Below, piece after piece: positions 42,555 to 51,644 of a stretch of DNA of 53,936 nt (position 1 is its first letter; each line of letters starts with the position of its first letter). The translations under genes and the position numbers were made by a program. The notes beneath the pieces are model-generated. The model was not told where the DNA came from, made no database searches, and saw only the letters and a list, made by a program, of their open reading frames with translations. The stretch is from Lelliottia nimipressuralis (GTDB taxonomy: Bacteria > Pseudomonadota > Gammaproteobacteria > Enterobacterales > Enterobacteriaceae). The stretch covers positions 1 to 53,936 of the forward strand of contig NZ_SOMG01000006.1 in NCBI RefSeq assembly GCF_004402045.1, given 5' to 3'.

Positions 42555-45500
42555 GAGCCGTTACCTTTATCTTGCTTTTTTGCATTGCATTCACCGTGTG
42601 CGCCGCGCAACAGGGGGAATCCCTTCGCTTGCTGGCGCGTAGTCATGAAGAGGTGATCGAGCCGGGGCTCAGCGGCAGCGAATGGCGCTGGGTACGCGAG
42701 CACCGCAAAATCCGCCTGGCGGTCTGGGAGCCGATGATGCCCCCTTACGACATCACCACTGGCTTGAATGATTACGGCGGTATTAACGCGGATTTCACCG
42801 GGCTGGTGGCGGAAAATCTCGGTGTCGAGATCGAGGTTGTGCGCTATCCAACCTATGACGATGCCCTGTTGGCATTGCGGGCAGGTAAGGCAGATTTTAT
42901 TCCTCAGGCAGGGGGGAGCCAGCAAAAACAGGGGCTGGTGCTGAGTGTGCCTTACAGCGACAACATCGCGGTTGAAGTAGTTAACACCGATGCCTCGCCC
43001 GATGAGCCGGTGAAAAGGGTCGCTGTTTCGCCTGTCTACAGCAGCAGCGAGGTGCTGGCCCGCTATCCGGAGGCTGAAATTGTGAACTTCACCTCCACGC
43101 GGCATGCGCTGGAGGCTCTGGCGTTTCGCAAAATCGATCTGTTCTTCAGCGATGCAATCACCGCGCGTTACCTGGCGAGTCAGTCAAATTTAAGCAATCT
43201 CAGCATTCGTCCGGTGGCGGACACGTTCGAGGCATCGGGATTCTCGTTCGCCGCAATGCCGAAAATGGCGGTCTGGATCGCGATTCTGGATAAGATGCTG
43301 CTGGCACTGCCGGAGAACGCGGGGGTGGAGATCCACCGCCGCTGGAGCGGGGGGATCCCGCTCTCCCTGAGCGAGGAGCCACCGCGTTACACTTCACTTG
43401 AACATAAATGGATCAAAGAACACTCACGCATCCGCGTCGCGGTGGCGCAGGATAATGCCCCCATTGCCTTTTTCAACGCGCGCGGGCAGTTGCGCGGCAT
43501 CCTTGCGGATCTCCTTACCGCACTTCGTTTGCGTACCGGGTTTACCTTTGAAATCCGCCGTTATCCGAGCCAGGAGGCCGCCTTCAGGGCCATTAATCGC
43601 GGTGAGGCCGATCTGATTGCCGGCGTGACTCAGGAAGGGATCTGGCAGGCGGATCTCCTCACCACCCGAACCTGGCTGTATAACTCCTGGGTCATGGTTG
43701 GACACGCGCTTCCGGGGAAGGAGGTGCTTCAGCCCCGCGTGGTGAGCCTGCGCGGTGAAGCGCCGGATGGCTGGCTTGGCAGACAAAACAGCGGCCAGAC
43801 GGCGAAGGTCGATACCTGGTGGCAGGGTTTTAACAGCGTGGTGAAGAATAAAAACGACATGATGGTTGTGCCGCTTATCATTGCCAATGCCCAGCTCACC
43901 CGTAAGGAATTTGCGTCACTGAAAATTCTCGCCAGCATCGATGCCGATCCGCTGCGCTTTGCCTTTGGCGCATCGCGGCAGGCCTGGCCGCTGATCACCA
44001 TTCTGAATAAAGCACTGATCAACATCCCGCCGGAGGACCTCCACGCCCTGACGCGCGGCGGCAATACGGGCAATGTGTTTGCCTCTGTGTCGACGTCGGC
44101 GCTGTCGATAACGTGGGTGGTGGCGTTCACCGCCGCCGGTACGGCATTGCTGGTGTTGGTGGTGTGGTGGATTTACCGCCAGCGATGCATCCGCCGGGTG
44201 CGCATCCTGGGGCTTATTCAGACGCTGCGCGCGGCGAAACATCGCGCAGAGCGAGCCCATCGGGGAAAAAGCGCCTTTCTGGCGACCATGAGCCATGAAA
44301 TTCGCACGCCCGTTAGCGCCATCATCGGCATGCTGGAGCTGGTGATGAAACGCCCCGATACTGCCCCGCAAAACCCGCAGTCGATACGGGTCGCCTGGGA
44401 CGCGGCGCAGTCGCTGTTGTTGCTTATCGGGAATATCCTGGATGTGGAGCGTATCGAGTCCGGCCGTCTGGTGCTCCGCCCGGAGCGCGCCTCGCTTCGA
44501 AACCTGATAGAAGGAACGGTGTCGCAGTTTGAGGGGCTGGCAGCGCAGAAGTCATTGAAACTGCTGCTGGAAATGGATACCGCCCTGAAAGGGGACGTAC
44601 TGATAGACGTAATGCGTTTTCGCCAGATCGTCACCAACCTGCTGGGTAACGCCATAAAATTCACCGACCGCGGTCAGGTGCTGCTGCGCGCACAGCCGCA
44701 ATGGCAGGATGGCAAGTTTATGCTGCTGGAGCTAACGATAGCAGACACCGGCGAGGGGATTGATGACGCGACGCGACAGCGCCTGTTCCAGCCTTTTAGT
44801 CAGGGAGAGAGCCGTACCAGGGCGCAGGGCAGCGGGCTGGGGCTCTATATTTGTCGCCAGCTCGCCGACATGATGGAAGGGGATCTTACACTGAACAGCG
44901 TGCCGGGCGAGGGCACGACGGTCGCGGTGACGCTCAGGCTGCCGATCATGGCCGCACTGCCAGAGAAAGAGGCCGCTCCTTCTGTGCCTCCCGGCGCACG
45001 GGCTGCCTTGACCATTATGGTGGTTGATGACAATCCGGTCGGGCGGATGCTGCTGACCCAGCAGCTTGAGTGGCTGGGGCATGCTGTTACGCAGTATGAC
45101 ACCCCGAAAATGCTGATCGAGAGCCTGGCGACCCGACGGCCAGACGCGGTGATCACGGACTGCAACATGCCCGAAATGAGCGGCTATGCGTTATCGCGCA
45201 TCATTAATGAACGTTACCCGGATGTCGTGGTGTTTGGGATGACGGCTGACGCGCGTGAATCCGTTCGGGATGAGGCGCGGGAAGCGGGTATGCGTGACTG
45301 TATCTTCAAGCCGGTCACGCTTGTTGCGCTGGAAAACCTGATTGCACCCCTGACCCCTTGCGGGAAATTTCCTGTGGCTTCTCATCCCGCCATGATGCTG
45401 CCCGCGGCGCTGCTGGACGGTGAGCATCTGGCAACGTTTCTGGATCTCCAGATAACCGTGCTGGAGGAGACGCTGCGCGATATCGCGCGGTGGCGAAGCG

Positions 45501-45739
45501 ATCCCCGCACATCCTTAAATGAAGCGCTGCACCGGCTGCGGGGCGGTATTCAACTGCTGGGTATGACGACGCTGGAAGCACGCTGTCTGGAGCAGGAGCA
45601 GGATGCCGATAGCAGCGGTATCCGTCAGCTTGAGGAGGACATTCTGGCATTGAGGGGCGCACTACAGCACTGGCGCGAGACGGGACTACAACCGGGCGAG
45701 ACCGTCCTACAGCAGAATGAGGACGGGCGTACAGCGTAA
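42551..45739 (+). CDS. BvgS/EvgS-like hybrid sensor histidine kinase
   Basis: A 1062-aa unorthodox kinase that starts with GTG overlapping the regulator stop. A signal sequence (1-18) is followed by two periplasmic Venus-flytrap domains (about 50-270 and 285-500), a membrane helix (about 518-543) and HisKA with H582 in MSHEIRTP. Then come a HATPase (N-box NLLGNAIKF near 696, GSGLGLYI near 760), a receiver (VVDDNPVG near 823, phosphoacceptor in ITDCNMPEMSG near 870) and a C-terminal HPt with the histidine in LHRLRGG near 993. There is no PAS domain between membrane and HisKA, unlike BvgS. The signal is unknown. Confidence 0.9.
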   Translation: MRAVTFILLFCIAFTVCAAQQGESLRLLARSHEEVIEPGLSGSEWRWVREHRKIRLAVWEPMMPPYDITTGLNDYGGINADFTGLVAENLGVEIEVVRYPTYDDALLALRAGKADFIPQAGGSQQKQGLVLSVPYSDNIAVEVVNTDASPDEPVKRVAVSPVYSSSEVLARYPEAEIVNFTSTRHALEALAFRKIDLFFSDAITARYLASQSNLSNLSIRPVADTFEASGFSFAAMPKMAVWIAILDKMLLALPENAGVEIHRRWSGGIPLSLSEEPPRYTSLEHKWIKEHSRIRVAVAQDNAPIAFFNARGQLRGILADLLTALRLRTGFTFEIRRYPSQEAAFRAINRGEADLIAGVTQEGIWQADLLTTRTWLYNSWVMVGHALPGKEVLQPRVVSLRGEAPDGWLGRQNSGQTAKVDTWWQGFNSVVKNKNDMMVVPLIIANAQLTRKEFASLKILASIDADPLRFAFGASRQAWPLITILNKALINIPPEDLHALTRGGNTGNVFASVSTSALSITWVVAFTAAGTALLVLVVWWIYRQRCIRRVRILGLIQTLRAAKHRAERAHRGKSAFLATMSHEIRTPVSAIIGMLELVMKRPDTAPQNPQSIRVAWDAAQSLLLLIGNILDVERIESGRLVLRPERASLRNLIEGTVSQFEGLAAQKSLKLLLEMDTALKGDVLIDVMRFRQIVTNLLGNAIKFTDRGQVLLRAQPQWQDGKFMLLELTIADTGEGIDDATRQRLFQPFSQGESRTRAQGSGLGLYICRQLADMMEGDLTLNSVPGEGTTVAVTLRLPIMAALPEKEAAPSVPPGARAALTIMVVDDNPVGRMLLTQQLEWLGHAVTQYDTPKMLIESLATRRPDAVITDCNMPEMSGYALSRIINERYPDVVVFGMTADARESVRDEAREAGMRDCIFKPVTLVALENLIAPLTPCGKFPVASHPAMMLPAALLDGEHLATFLDLQITVLEETLRDIARWRSDPRTSLNEALHRLRGGIQLLGMTTLEARCLEQEQDADSSGIRQLEEDILALRGALQHWRETGLQPGETVLQQNEDGRTA

Positions 45740-45801
45740 GCTTCCCGTCCACCGGGGTACTCTTTTATTCGAGGAAGTTCACATATAAAGGAGATATCCC
45801 G

Positions 45802-46230
45802 ATGAAAAAATTAGTATCCGCACTGGTCGTTATCGCATCTGTTGGTATGTTCACCTCCGCACAGGCGGCAGAAAGCTGCACCGCGAAAGCCGCCGCGCTG
45901 GAAAAAGAGATCCGTATTGCCCAGCAGTACGGTAATACCTACAAAATCAACGGCCTGAAAAAAGCGCTGGCTGAAGTCAAAGCGCACTGCACCCCGGCAA
46001 GCGTACAGGCTGACGCGCAAAAAGATGTGAAGAAGCTTGAGAAGAAACTGGCAGAGAAGCGTGAAGATATTGCCGAGGTTCAGGCAGACCTGCGTGAAGC
46101 GAAAGCCAAAGGTGACAGCAAGAAAGTGGCGAAATACCAGCGCAAACTGGCTGAAAAACAGAGCGATCTGAGCGGTATTCAGCAAGAACTGAACCGTGCT
46201 CGCGCTGCGCTCGCATCCCTGCAGAAATAA
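45802..46230 (+). CDS. DUF1090-family periplasmic coiled-coil protein
   Basis: A 142-aa protein with a signal peptide cleaved after AQA (residue 22), then a Lys/Glu/Ala-rich helical chain that reads as a coiled coil with two cysteines (C26 and C62). It belongs to the DUF1090 family of E. coli YqjC. AAGGAG lies before the ATG and a terminator follows. The function is unknown. Confidence 0.88.
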   Translation: MKKLVSALVVIASVGMFTSAQAAESCTAKAAALEKEIRIAQQYGNTYKINGLKKALAEVKAHCTPASVQADAQKDVKKLEKKLAEKREDIAEVQADLREAKAKGDSKKVAKYQRKLAEKQSDLSGIQQELNRARAALASLQK

Positions 46231-46245
46231 CGCTGTTGTGTAAAA

Positions 46246-46278
46246 CAGGTGAGGGGGCATTAGCCTCTTCACCTTTTT
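46246..46278 (+). terminator. Terminator-like hairpin after the DUF1090 gene
   Basis: AGGTGAGGG and CCTCTTCACCT pair with one mismatch and are followed by TTTTT. It lies directly before the usher gene, which has no ribosome-binding site of its own. Confidence 0.75.
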
Positions 46279-46293
46279 GCGCTGCCTGCCATC

Positions 46294-48408
46294 ATGACTC
46301 TACTCCGTCTTCTCTGTTTTATGCTGCTGTTCACTCTGGCAGAGAGCCGCGCGGCCCCTCAAAAGACGTGGGTGATCCTCAATAACCTCTACAAAGGGGC
46401 GATCTCGTTTGATGTATCTGCCTCCGGGCCTTGCCTCAGCCAGCCGCTGATGGAGGAGTGGGGCGTGCGTGACGCGGTGCTTGCGCGTCTGGTCTGGGAT
46501 GCCAAAGGGTGCCTGACACCCCAGTCTGCCGAGCAGTTTAACCTCAAATACTGGTACCGCCCGCAAGCGCAACTGCTTACGCTCCTGTTCCCGACAGACG
46601 CCATTAGTCCGCAGCAGAATGGGGTCAGCACCAGCCGCTGGGATGATGGCATCAACGCACTGTTTATTAACTATCGTCTGGATGCGGATAACAGCCAGGC
46701 ACAGTACGACTGGGAGCATTCCGGCACTGACGCCACGCTGAACCTGGACAATGGCCTTAACGTTGGGCCCTGGCGGCTGCGTTATCAAAACACCGTCTGG
46801 CGCGATAAAGAGGGGCAACACGGTTCGTACAGCAATGCGATGTCGCTCTGGCGTAGCATCACGCCGCTGCGTTCGCGGTTGACCTTTGGCGACGGCAATA
46901 CGTCTTCAAATTTGTTCGACAGCCTGGCGTTTCGCGGTGCATCACTCGCCAGTGATGAGGCGATGTACCCCGATAGCTGGCGACCCTATTCACCCTGGAT
47001 CAACGGCTATGCCCGCACCGAGGCCGAAGTCACCATTCATCAGAACGGCGTACGTGTTTACCGTATTCACGTCCCGCCCGGACCGTTTACCCTTCGCGAT
47101 TTTTATCCGCCGGACCCAAACGGCAACCTGGAAATGACGATTCAGGAGAGCGACGGTACAGAGCGTACCCGTCTGCTGCCCTATTCCAGCATGCCCAATC
47201 TGGTGCATCAGGGACTCTTTAGCTATGAACTTGCTGCCGGACGTTATAAGCCTTTTCACGGTATCGACAGGGATAAGGACCGCTTCTGGCAGAGTACCTT
47301 CTCATGGGGGATTGCACCGCAGGTCACCGTTTTTGCCGGGCTACAGCAAGGAGAGCACTATTTCAGCCAGGTCGCGGGTTTCGGCGGTAACCTGGGGCTG
47401 TGGGGCGCGTTTTCCGGAGATGTCAGCGCGGCCCGCTATACGCAAGAGGCGGCGACGCTGCGCGGCAAGGTGTGGCGTGTGCGTTATGCCAAAGCGTTCT
47501 TCACGACCGAAACCAGCCTCACCGCTCAGCTCCAGTGGTATCCGCGTGGCGGGCATTACCGGTCGCTGGAAGAAAAAATCACGCGGGCGGAACTGCTGAG
47601 ATACGGCTGGGACGATGACGTCACCCGGCGGGCGCTTCGCGGGCAACTGGAGCTTAACCAGAATCTTGCCGAGGACTCTAGCCTGAGCCTGTCGTGGCAA
47701 TGGTTGAAGTCACGTGAACCTGACGCGGGCAACACGGGAACGACGCTGAGCCTGAATACGACCTTCCACAACGTGGATTTAAGCGTGTACGGCGTATACG
47801 AGCGCTACGGTAAAAACCCGAATGAAACCACTGTGGGTATCAACGTCAGTGTGCCTTTATCCCTTTGGGGGGCGACGAGTAATGTCGGCTATATCACCGA
47901 GCTCGCCAGCCGGGGGGAAGATAGCCATGGGGTGAATGTATACGGTTCAGCGTTAAGTGATTACAGCCTGCGTTACGATCTGCAGGCGACGCATACCGTT
48001 CACCGCGATGATGAGCTCTCTGCGAACCTGGGCTATCAGTACAACGCGGGCGAGCTGAATCTCAGTATGGTGCGCGGGGGAACGCGCCGCGATTATCATG
48101 CCGACACCAGCGGTAGCATTCTGGTCCACGCGGAAGGTGTGACGCTGGGCCAGCAACTCGGCAGCACGGCTGCGCTGGTGGACGTGCCAGGCTCGCCGGG
48201 AATGGGCTTCTATAACCAGTTTGGCTCCACAACCAATGTCAAAGGCGAGCTGCTGGTAAGTTACTTAACGCCATGGCGGGTGAACCGAATTACAGTCGAT
48301 AGCCAGAGCTTGCCGGAAAATACCACGCTGGATGTGACGGAACTGGAAACGGTTCCGACCGATGGCGCAATTGTCCTGCTGCGTTTCCCACAACCGATAA
48401 GGCATTGA
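46294..48408 (+). CDS. Fimbrial outer-membrane usher, C-terminally truncated
   Basis: A 704-aa FimD/PapC-family usher. The signal peptide, N-terminal chaperone-binding domain and beta-barrel are present (INGYARTEAEVTIHQNGVRV, PPGPFTLRDFYP, and the late-barrel SQSLPENTTLDVTELETVPT). It stops right after DGAIVLLRF, where ushers normally continue for about 130-170 residues with the final strands and two periplasmic C-terminal domains. There is no chaperone, pilin or adhesin gene beside it, no ribosome-binding site, and a terminator just upstream. It is probably a decaying orphan, although the frame is intact. Confidence 0.8.
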   Translation: MTLLRLLCFMLLFTLAESRAAPQKTWVILNNLYKGAISFDVSASGPCLSQPLMEEWGVRDAVLARLVWDAKGCLTPQSAEQFNLKYWYRPQAQLLTLLFPTDAISPQQNGVSTSRWDDGINALFINYRLDADNSQAQYDWEHSGTDATLNLDNGLNVGPWRLRYQNTVWRDKEGQHGSYSNAMSLWRSITPLRSRLTFGDGNTSSNLFDSLAFRGASLASDEAMYPDSWRPYSPWINGYARTEAEVTIHQNGVRVYRIHVPPGPFTLRDFYPPDPNGNLEMTIQESDGTERTRLLPYSSMPNLVHQGLFSYELAAGRYKPFHGIDRDKDRFWQSTFSWGIAPQVTVFAGLQQGEHYFSQVAGFGGNLGLWGAFSGDVSAARYTQEAATLRGKVWRVRYAKAFFTTETSLTAQLQWYPRGGHYRSLEEKITRAELLRYGWDDDVTRRALRGQLELNQNLAEDSSLSLSWQWLKSREPDAGNTGTTLSLNTTFHNVDLSVYGVYERYGKNPNETTVGINVSVPLSLWGATSNVGYITELASRGEDSHGVNVYGSALSDYSLRYDLQATHTVHRDDELSANLGYQYNAGELNLSMVRGGTRRDYHADTSGSILVHAEGVTLGQQLGSTAALVDVPGSPGMGFYNQFGSTTNVKGELLVSYLTPWRVNRITVDSQSLPENTTLDVTELETVPTDGAIVLLRFPQPIRH

Positions 48409-48588
48409 AAGTAAAAAGAACGGGATAAAAATTGAGACCAATCCCTACGTAAAATTACCAGGTAAAACGCGTATTCATCCGAATAGTTTGCCCTTTCGGG
48501 AGTGCTTATGCTTCGTCTCACTGACTATTTTTCCTGATATCGGCAGACGATTGTTCGCCGTGAGGAATGTTTTTTCAACGGAGTGTAG

Positions 48589-49272
48589 ATGAACATGAAA
48601 GCTATTGTAGTCGCCCTGCCTGTCGTGATGATCCCGGCTACCGTTCTGGCGGCAAATACGGAAGAAGGGTATTACGGTTCGGCAAAATATCTGCAGATTG
48701 AACAGCGGGCCAAAGAGATGGATACCAGTTCCCGTCCGGGTGTCGGGCAGTTTGTGGGTGGTAAACAGAAAGAGCATTTAGGCGGCGCGGCTATTGCTGC
48801 TGGCTATCAGTTTGGCAACGGCTGGCGTACGGAAGGTGAATACACCTTTAAGCAGAAAACGGAATACACCAACGGTTCCAGCGCGTTCCCAAACGGTTTT
48901 GATCATCTTCAGACCGAAACTGAACGTCTGATGTTGAACGTCTATCGTGATTATGAGCTGGGCTACGGCGTCTCTGTTTACGGTACCGCAGGGCTTGGTG
49001 TGAGCAGGATTAAAGCAGGCGGCTGGCAGGGCAATCCTGGCCGTGAATACGGCTCGACGACGCAAAACAACCTGACTTACGCGTTAGGTGCAGGCGTAAG
49101 CTACACGCCGGTTGAGCGTTTGTATGTCGATCTGGGCTATCGCTATATCGATATGGGTAAGATCGAAAGCGGATATAACAACTATGCGAACATGCGTGGC
49201 TTAAAAGATGAGCAGATGAAGGCGCATATCGTCTCTAATGAATTTACCCTTGGCATGCGTTATGTCTTTTAA
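48589..49272 (+). CDS. Outer-membrane beta-barrel protein
   Basis: A 227-aa protein with a signal peptide (cleavage near VLA-AN, residue 21-22) and alternating hydrophobic strands ending in the aromatic C-terminus LGMRYVF typical of barrels inserted by BamA. The size and motif YVDLGYRYIDMGKIE suggest an eight-stranded Opa/OmpA-like porin family barrel. The function is unknown. The ATG follows an AACGGAGTG box, and a terminator follows the gene. Confidence 0.82.
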   Translation: MNMKAIVVALPVVMIPATVLAANTEEGYYGSAKYLQIEQRAKEMDTSSRPGVGQFVGGKQKEHLGGAAIAAGYQFGNGWRTEGEYTFKQKTEYTNGSSAFPNGFDHLQTETERLMLNVYRDYELGYGVSVYGTAGLGVSRIKAGGWQGNPGREYGSTTQNNLTYALGAGVSYTPVERLYVDLGYRYIDMGKIESGYNNYANMRGLKDEQMKAHIVSNEFTLGMRYVF

Positions 49273-49300
49273 CCTGTTGTAAGCGTCACTGCCTTAAAAA

Positions 49301-49342
49301 CAGGGCCAACGCCGCGGGAGTGCGGGGTTGGCTTTTTTATTT
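49301..49342 (+). terminator. Intrinsic terminator after the barrel protein gene
   Basis: GCCAACGCCGC and GCGGGGTTGGC pair around a short loop and run into TTTTTTATTT. Confidence 0.9.
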
Positions 49343-49375
49343 CGTGCGTGTGGCATGTTGATTACCCGACCCAGA

Positions 49376-49552
49376 TCAGAACCAACGATTATGTTTCACA
49401 TAGAAATAGGTAACGATGATGATCCATGCCAGGGTAAGGATACCAAAATAGTCAGGGATGAAACGCGCGAACATATAAGCACCAGCAATGATAAGTGCTA
49501 TAGGGATGTAATAAATATATGACTGCAGAAACCATAATATTGCTCGTTTCAT
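49376..49552 (-). CDS. Small membrane protein, 58 aa
   Basis: A short gene whose ATG overlaps the TGA of the upstream 236-codon gene (ATGA), which argues strongly that it is real. The product starts MKRAILWFLQSYIYYIPIAL and has two hydrophobic helices (about 8-27 and 36-52) and a basic tail YVKHNRWF. There is no known family. The AT-rich composition matches its partner. Confidence 0.65.
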   Translation of the reverse strand: MKRAILWFLQSYIYYIPIALIIAGAYMFARFIPDYFGILTLAWIIIVTYFYVKHNRWF

Positions 49553-50259
49553 CTTTTTAATAGCTCATATAAAGCGTCTCCGATTATTTCCTCATTGTTT
49601 CCACCTGATTCGATTTGATAAATTATTTTTGTCATTTGTGGTTCAATAAGAAAGTAAAGCATCTCAAGGTTTTGTTGATACAAGGACTGATAATACGCTG
49701 GGTCTTGGAATTTGAGCTTGTTAGCAGCTAATGCTGCTACCTGTGCTTTCGAATAGATGATGGCACCGTTAACATACATTGATGATAATGAATTGACCAT
49801 TCTGATATGCGATTCATGAAAATCACCGCTACTGATTATCAGCTTTGCAATAGTTAAGGACAGCGCTAGTTTGCTAGATTTTTCTGCGTACTCATATGCC
49901 TTATCGCCTAATTCCTTTTTAAGAAATGCAGCGAGATTGTTACTCTTTTGCTCTCCGAGTCTTTTGAGAGTTTTCCGAAAGTAAATCTCAACCATATCAA
50001 GAGCAACATCGTTTCGATTATAGATTTCAGCAAGTGCCAATGCGAGTCGGCGGTCTTCATTTATTAGCTCACGACAGGCATTGCGGTAGTAATCGTCTGG
50101 TATCAAGCACGAACCATAGTTGATCATACGCTGTGTGCCAAGCTTCAGATTTTCGATAGTGCTCATATTAGTGGCTTGTATTTCTCGCAATGCTTTGGTT
50201 AGTGCCAGGGCCAGGTTTCTTTCTGATTGCAACTTCATTTTTGCATAGCCGCCTGCCAT
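49549..50259 (-). CDS. Hypothetical helical protein
   Basis: A 236-aa, apparently all-helical soluble protein without signal or membrane segments, beginning MAGGYAKMKLQSERNLALAL. AAGGGAA sits seven bases before the ATG. It is translationally coupled to the 58-aa membrane protein downstream. The AT-rich composition contrasts with the chromosome around it, suggesting acquired DNA at the prophage edge. I do not recognise the family. Confidence 0.7.
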   Translation of the reverse strand: MAGGYAKMKLQSERNLALALTKALREIQATNMSTIENLKLGTQRMINYGSCLIPDDYYRNACRELINEDRRLALALAEIYNRNDVALDMVEIYFRKTLKRLGEQKSNNLAAFLKKELGDKAYEYAEKSSKLALSLTIAKLIISSGDFHESHIRMVNSLSSMYVNGAIIYSKAQVAALAANKLKFQDPAYYQSLYQQNLEMLYFLIEPQMTKIIYQIESGGNNEEIIGDALYELLKR

Positions 50260-50330
50260 TGTAATTTCCCTTGTTGTAACATTACCCTGTCAATAATTGA
50301 TCAGCATTGTCATAGGGGGCAAGGAAGATA

Positions 50331-50588
50331 ATGAAAAAAAGCGGTAGAGTGTCAATTTATGTTTTGGTGGTTATTATTTTCTTTCTAACTATTCCGGAGA
50401 TCGTTGTTCGTGTACTGACGCCGGAGCAGTTTGCTCGACTGAGTGATTTTACAAGCTTTGGTGGCCTGTTCAGTCATATCCTTTCTTTACTGATTTTCCT
50501 CGGTTTAGCTTCAATTCTGCTGGGCGTGCTCGCCATTTTTGTAACGAAGAAAATTTACCGATATTTAAAAGCTAATCAACAAAACTGA
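50331..50588 (+). CDS. Hypothetical small membrane protein, 85 aa
   Basis: An 85-aa protein with two hydrophobic helices (about 7-27 and 48-73) and a basic C-terminus, KKIYRYLKANQQN. AAGGAAG precedes the ATG. It is divergent from the helical protein gene, and its end overlaps the end of the integrase remnant by 24 bp. No family is recognised; the AT-rich composition suggests acquisition. Confidence 0.6.
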   Translation: MKKSGRVSIYVLVVIIFFLTIPEIVVRVLTPEQFARLSDFTSFGGLFSHILSLLIFLGLASILLGVLAIFVTKKIYRYLKANQQN

Positions 50589-50825
50589 CCGCACAATGCG
50601 GGCAGGCGAGGCGGAAGTTGAATGGGCATATTTACCCTTTAACCTCTTCTCCCCGTAGGGAGAAAACATCTGCGCATCAAAATCCCTCGCGAGCGGTTCG
50701 CCCATACACTCAAAGGCCAGAGCTTCGCCTTTGGTGGCGAATTTCTTTCTGATGCGCTTACTTTTGGCCCCGTTGGGGTAGATCTCGCAAAGCCAGCCAC
50801 CGACAGGATTTTTACGGACCGCCAT
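50565..50825 (-). pseudogene. P2-like integrase remnant
   Basis: An 86-codon frame. Residues 1-39 (MAVRKNPVGGWLCEIYPNGA, then KSKRIRKKFATKGEALAFE) match the arm-binding N-terminus of P2-family tyrosine integrases. The next part (CMGEPLARDFDAQMFSPYGE KRLKG) resembles a later piece of the core-binding domain, so an internal deletion is likely. The catalytic Arg-His-Arg-Tyr domain is absent. The prophage probably cannot excise by itself. Confidence 0.75.
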
Positions 50826-51433
50826 CAGTTTACCTCGCTGTAGACACCCACCACGCGACCCACCGTTTTTATCTCACCAATAACGCATTCAAATGGAATC
50901 TTTCCACCCGCAACGTGAAGTTTTTTCCCTGGCAGTAGCGTCAAATCGCGGATGCTGGTGGTGCCTTCAATCTCAACCAGCCACAGCCCATCGGTTAACG
51001 ACGCGTCTTTTTCAACGAAGTGAAGTTTTCCCTCCGCCCGGACGGCGATGCCACGGGTGAGCTGCTTGCTGAAGAAATGGGAGTCGATGCTCAAAGTAGT
51101 ATTTTCTTCCAGTCTACCATCACTAAGAGTGAATAGTGCAACAGTTAAGGGATCCCCTTGGGTTGGCTGACCTTCAAACTGCGCACCTTGCCCGGTCATC
51201 AGCCAGCGAAGGCTGGCACCGGTGTCCAGCGCGCACTGAACCGCAAAGTCGTAAGAGATGGTACCGCGCGCGTAGCGGTTCTGAAGCGAGCTGGCGGCGA
51301 TATTAAAGTGCCGGGCCAGCTGGATTTTCTGCGTGAAACCATATACCTGACAGATTCTATCGAGTAACTCTTCATTATTCACTTGAGAATCTAAAATCAA
51401 AATATGTTCCTTTGAGTGTTTACTAATACTCAT
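50825..51433 (-). CDS. Phage 186-like CI repressor
   Basis: A repressor of up to 202 aa that closely follows phage 186 CI (192 aa): an N-terminal helix-turn-helix (TQKIQLARHFNIAASSLQNR, about residues 34-53) and a C-terminal oligomerisation domain ending GRVVGVYSEVN. It maintains lysogeny. The ATG at 51433 lacks a ribosome-binding site; a TTG at 51400 with AAAGGA six bases upstream would give 191 aa and may be the true start. It overlaps the integrase remnant start by one base. Confidence 0.9.
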   Translation of the reverse strand: MSISKHSKEHILILDSQVNNEELLDRICQVYGFTQKIQLARHFNIAASSLQNRYARGTISYDFAVQCALDTGASLRWLMTGQGAQFEGQPTQGDPLTVALFTLSDGRLEENTTLSIDSHFFSKQLTRGIAVRAEGKLHFVEKDASLTDGLWLVEIEGTTSIRDLTLLPGKKLHVAGGKIPFECVIGEIKTVGRVVGVYSEVN

Positions 51434-51533
51434 TTGGGTATTAATATCATTACAAATTCGGGCAATCAGCGGCAGACGTTGGCAAACAGAGGCTAATGAT
51501 TGCAGACATTATCAAAATGGGAATCATGCAGCA

Positions 51534-51644
51534 TGGCTTCTGAAATCGCAATCCTCAAACGGCGGAAAAAACCGTGCTGTGCCCGTTTTCACCGCATTAG
51601 CGTGCGTGAATTTACGCGAGGGGAGATATGGCGATAGAAGCTGC
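51534..51644 (+). CDS. Possible 36-codon phage leader ORF
   Basis: A short frame (MASEIAILKRRKKPCCARFH onward) lies between the CI promoter region and the DUF5347-like gene, overlapping its start. It has no clear ribosome-binding site. It sits where CII or Apl/Cox genes lie in phage 186 but resembles neither. Confidence 0.2.

Noticed and set aside
50589..50650. Attachment site of the prophage
   Set aside because: No tRNA end or recognisable core is present, and the right end of the prophage is outside the window, so no duplicated core can be tested.
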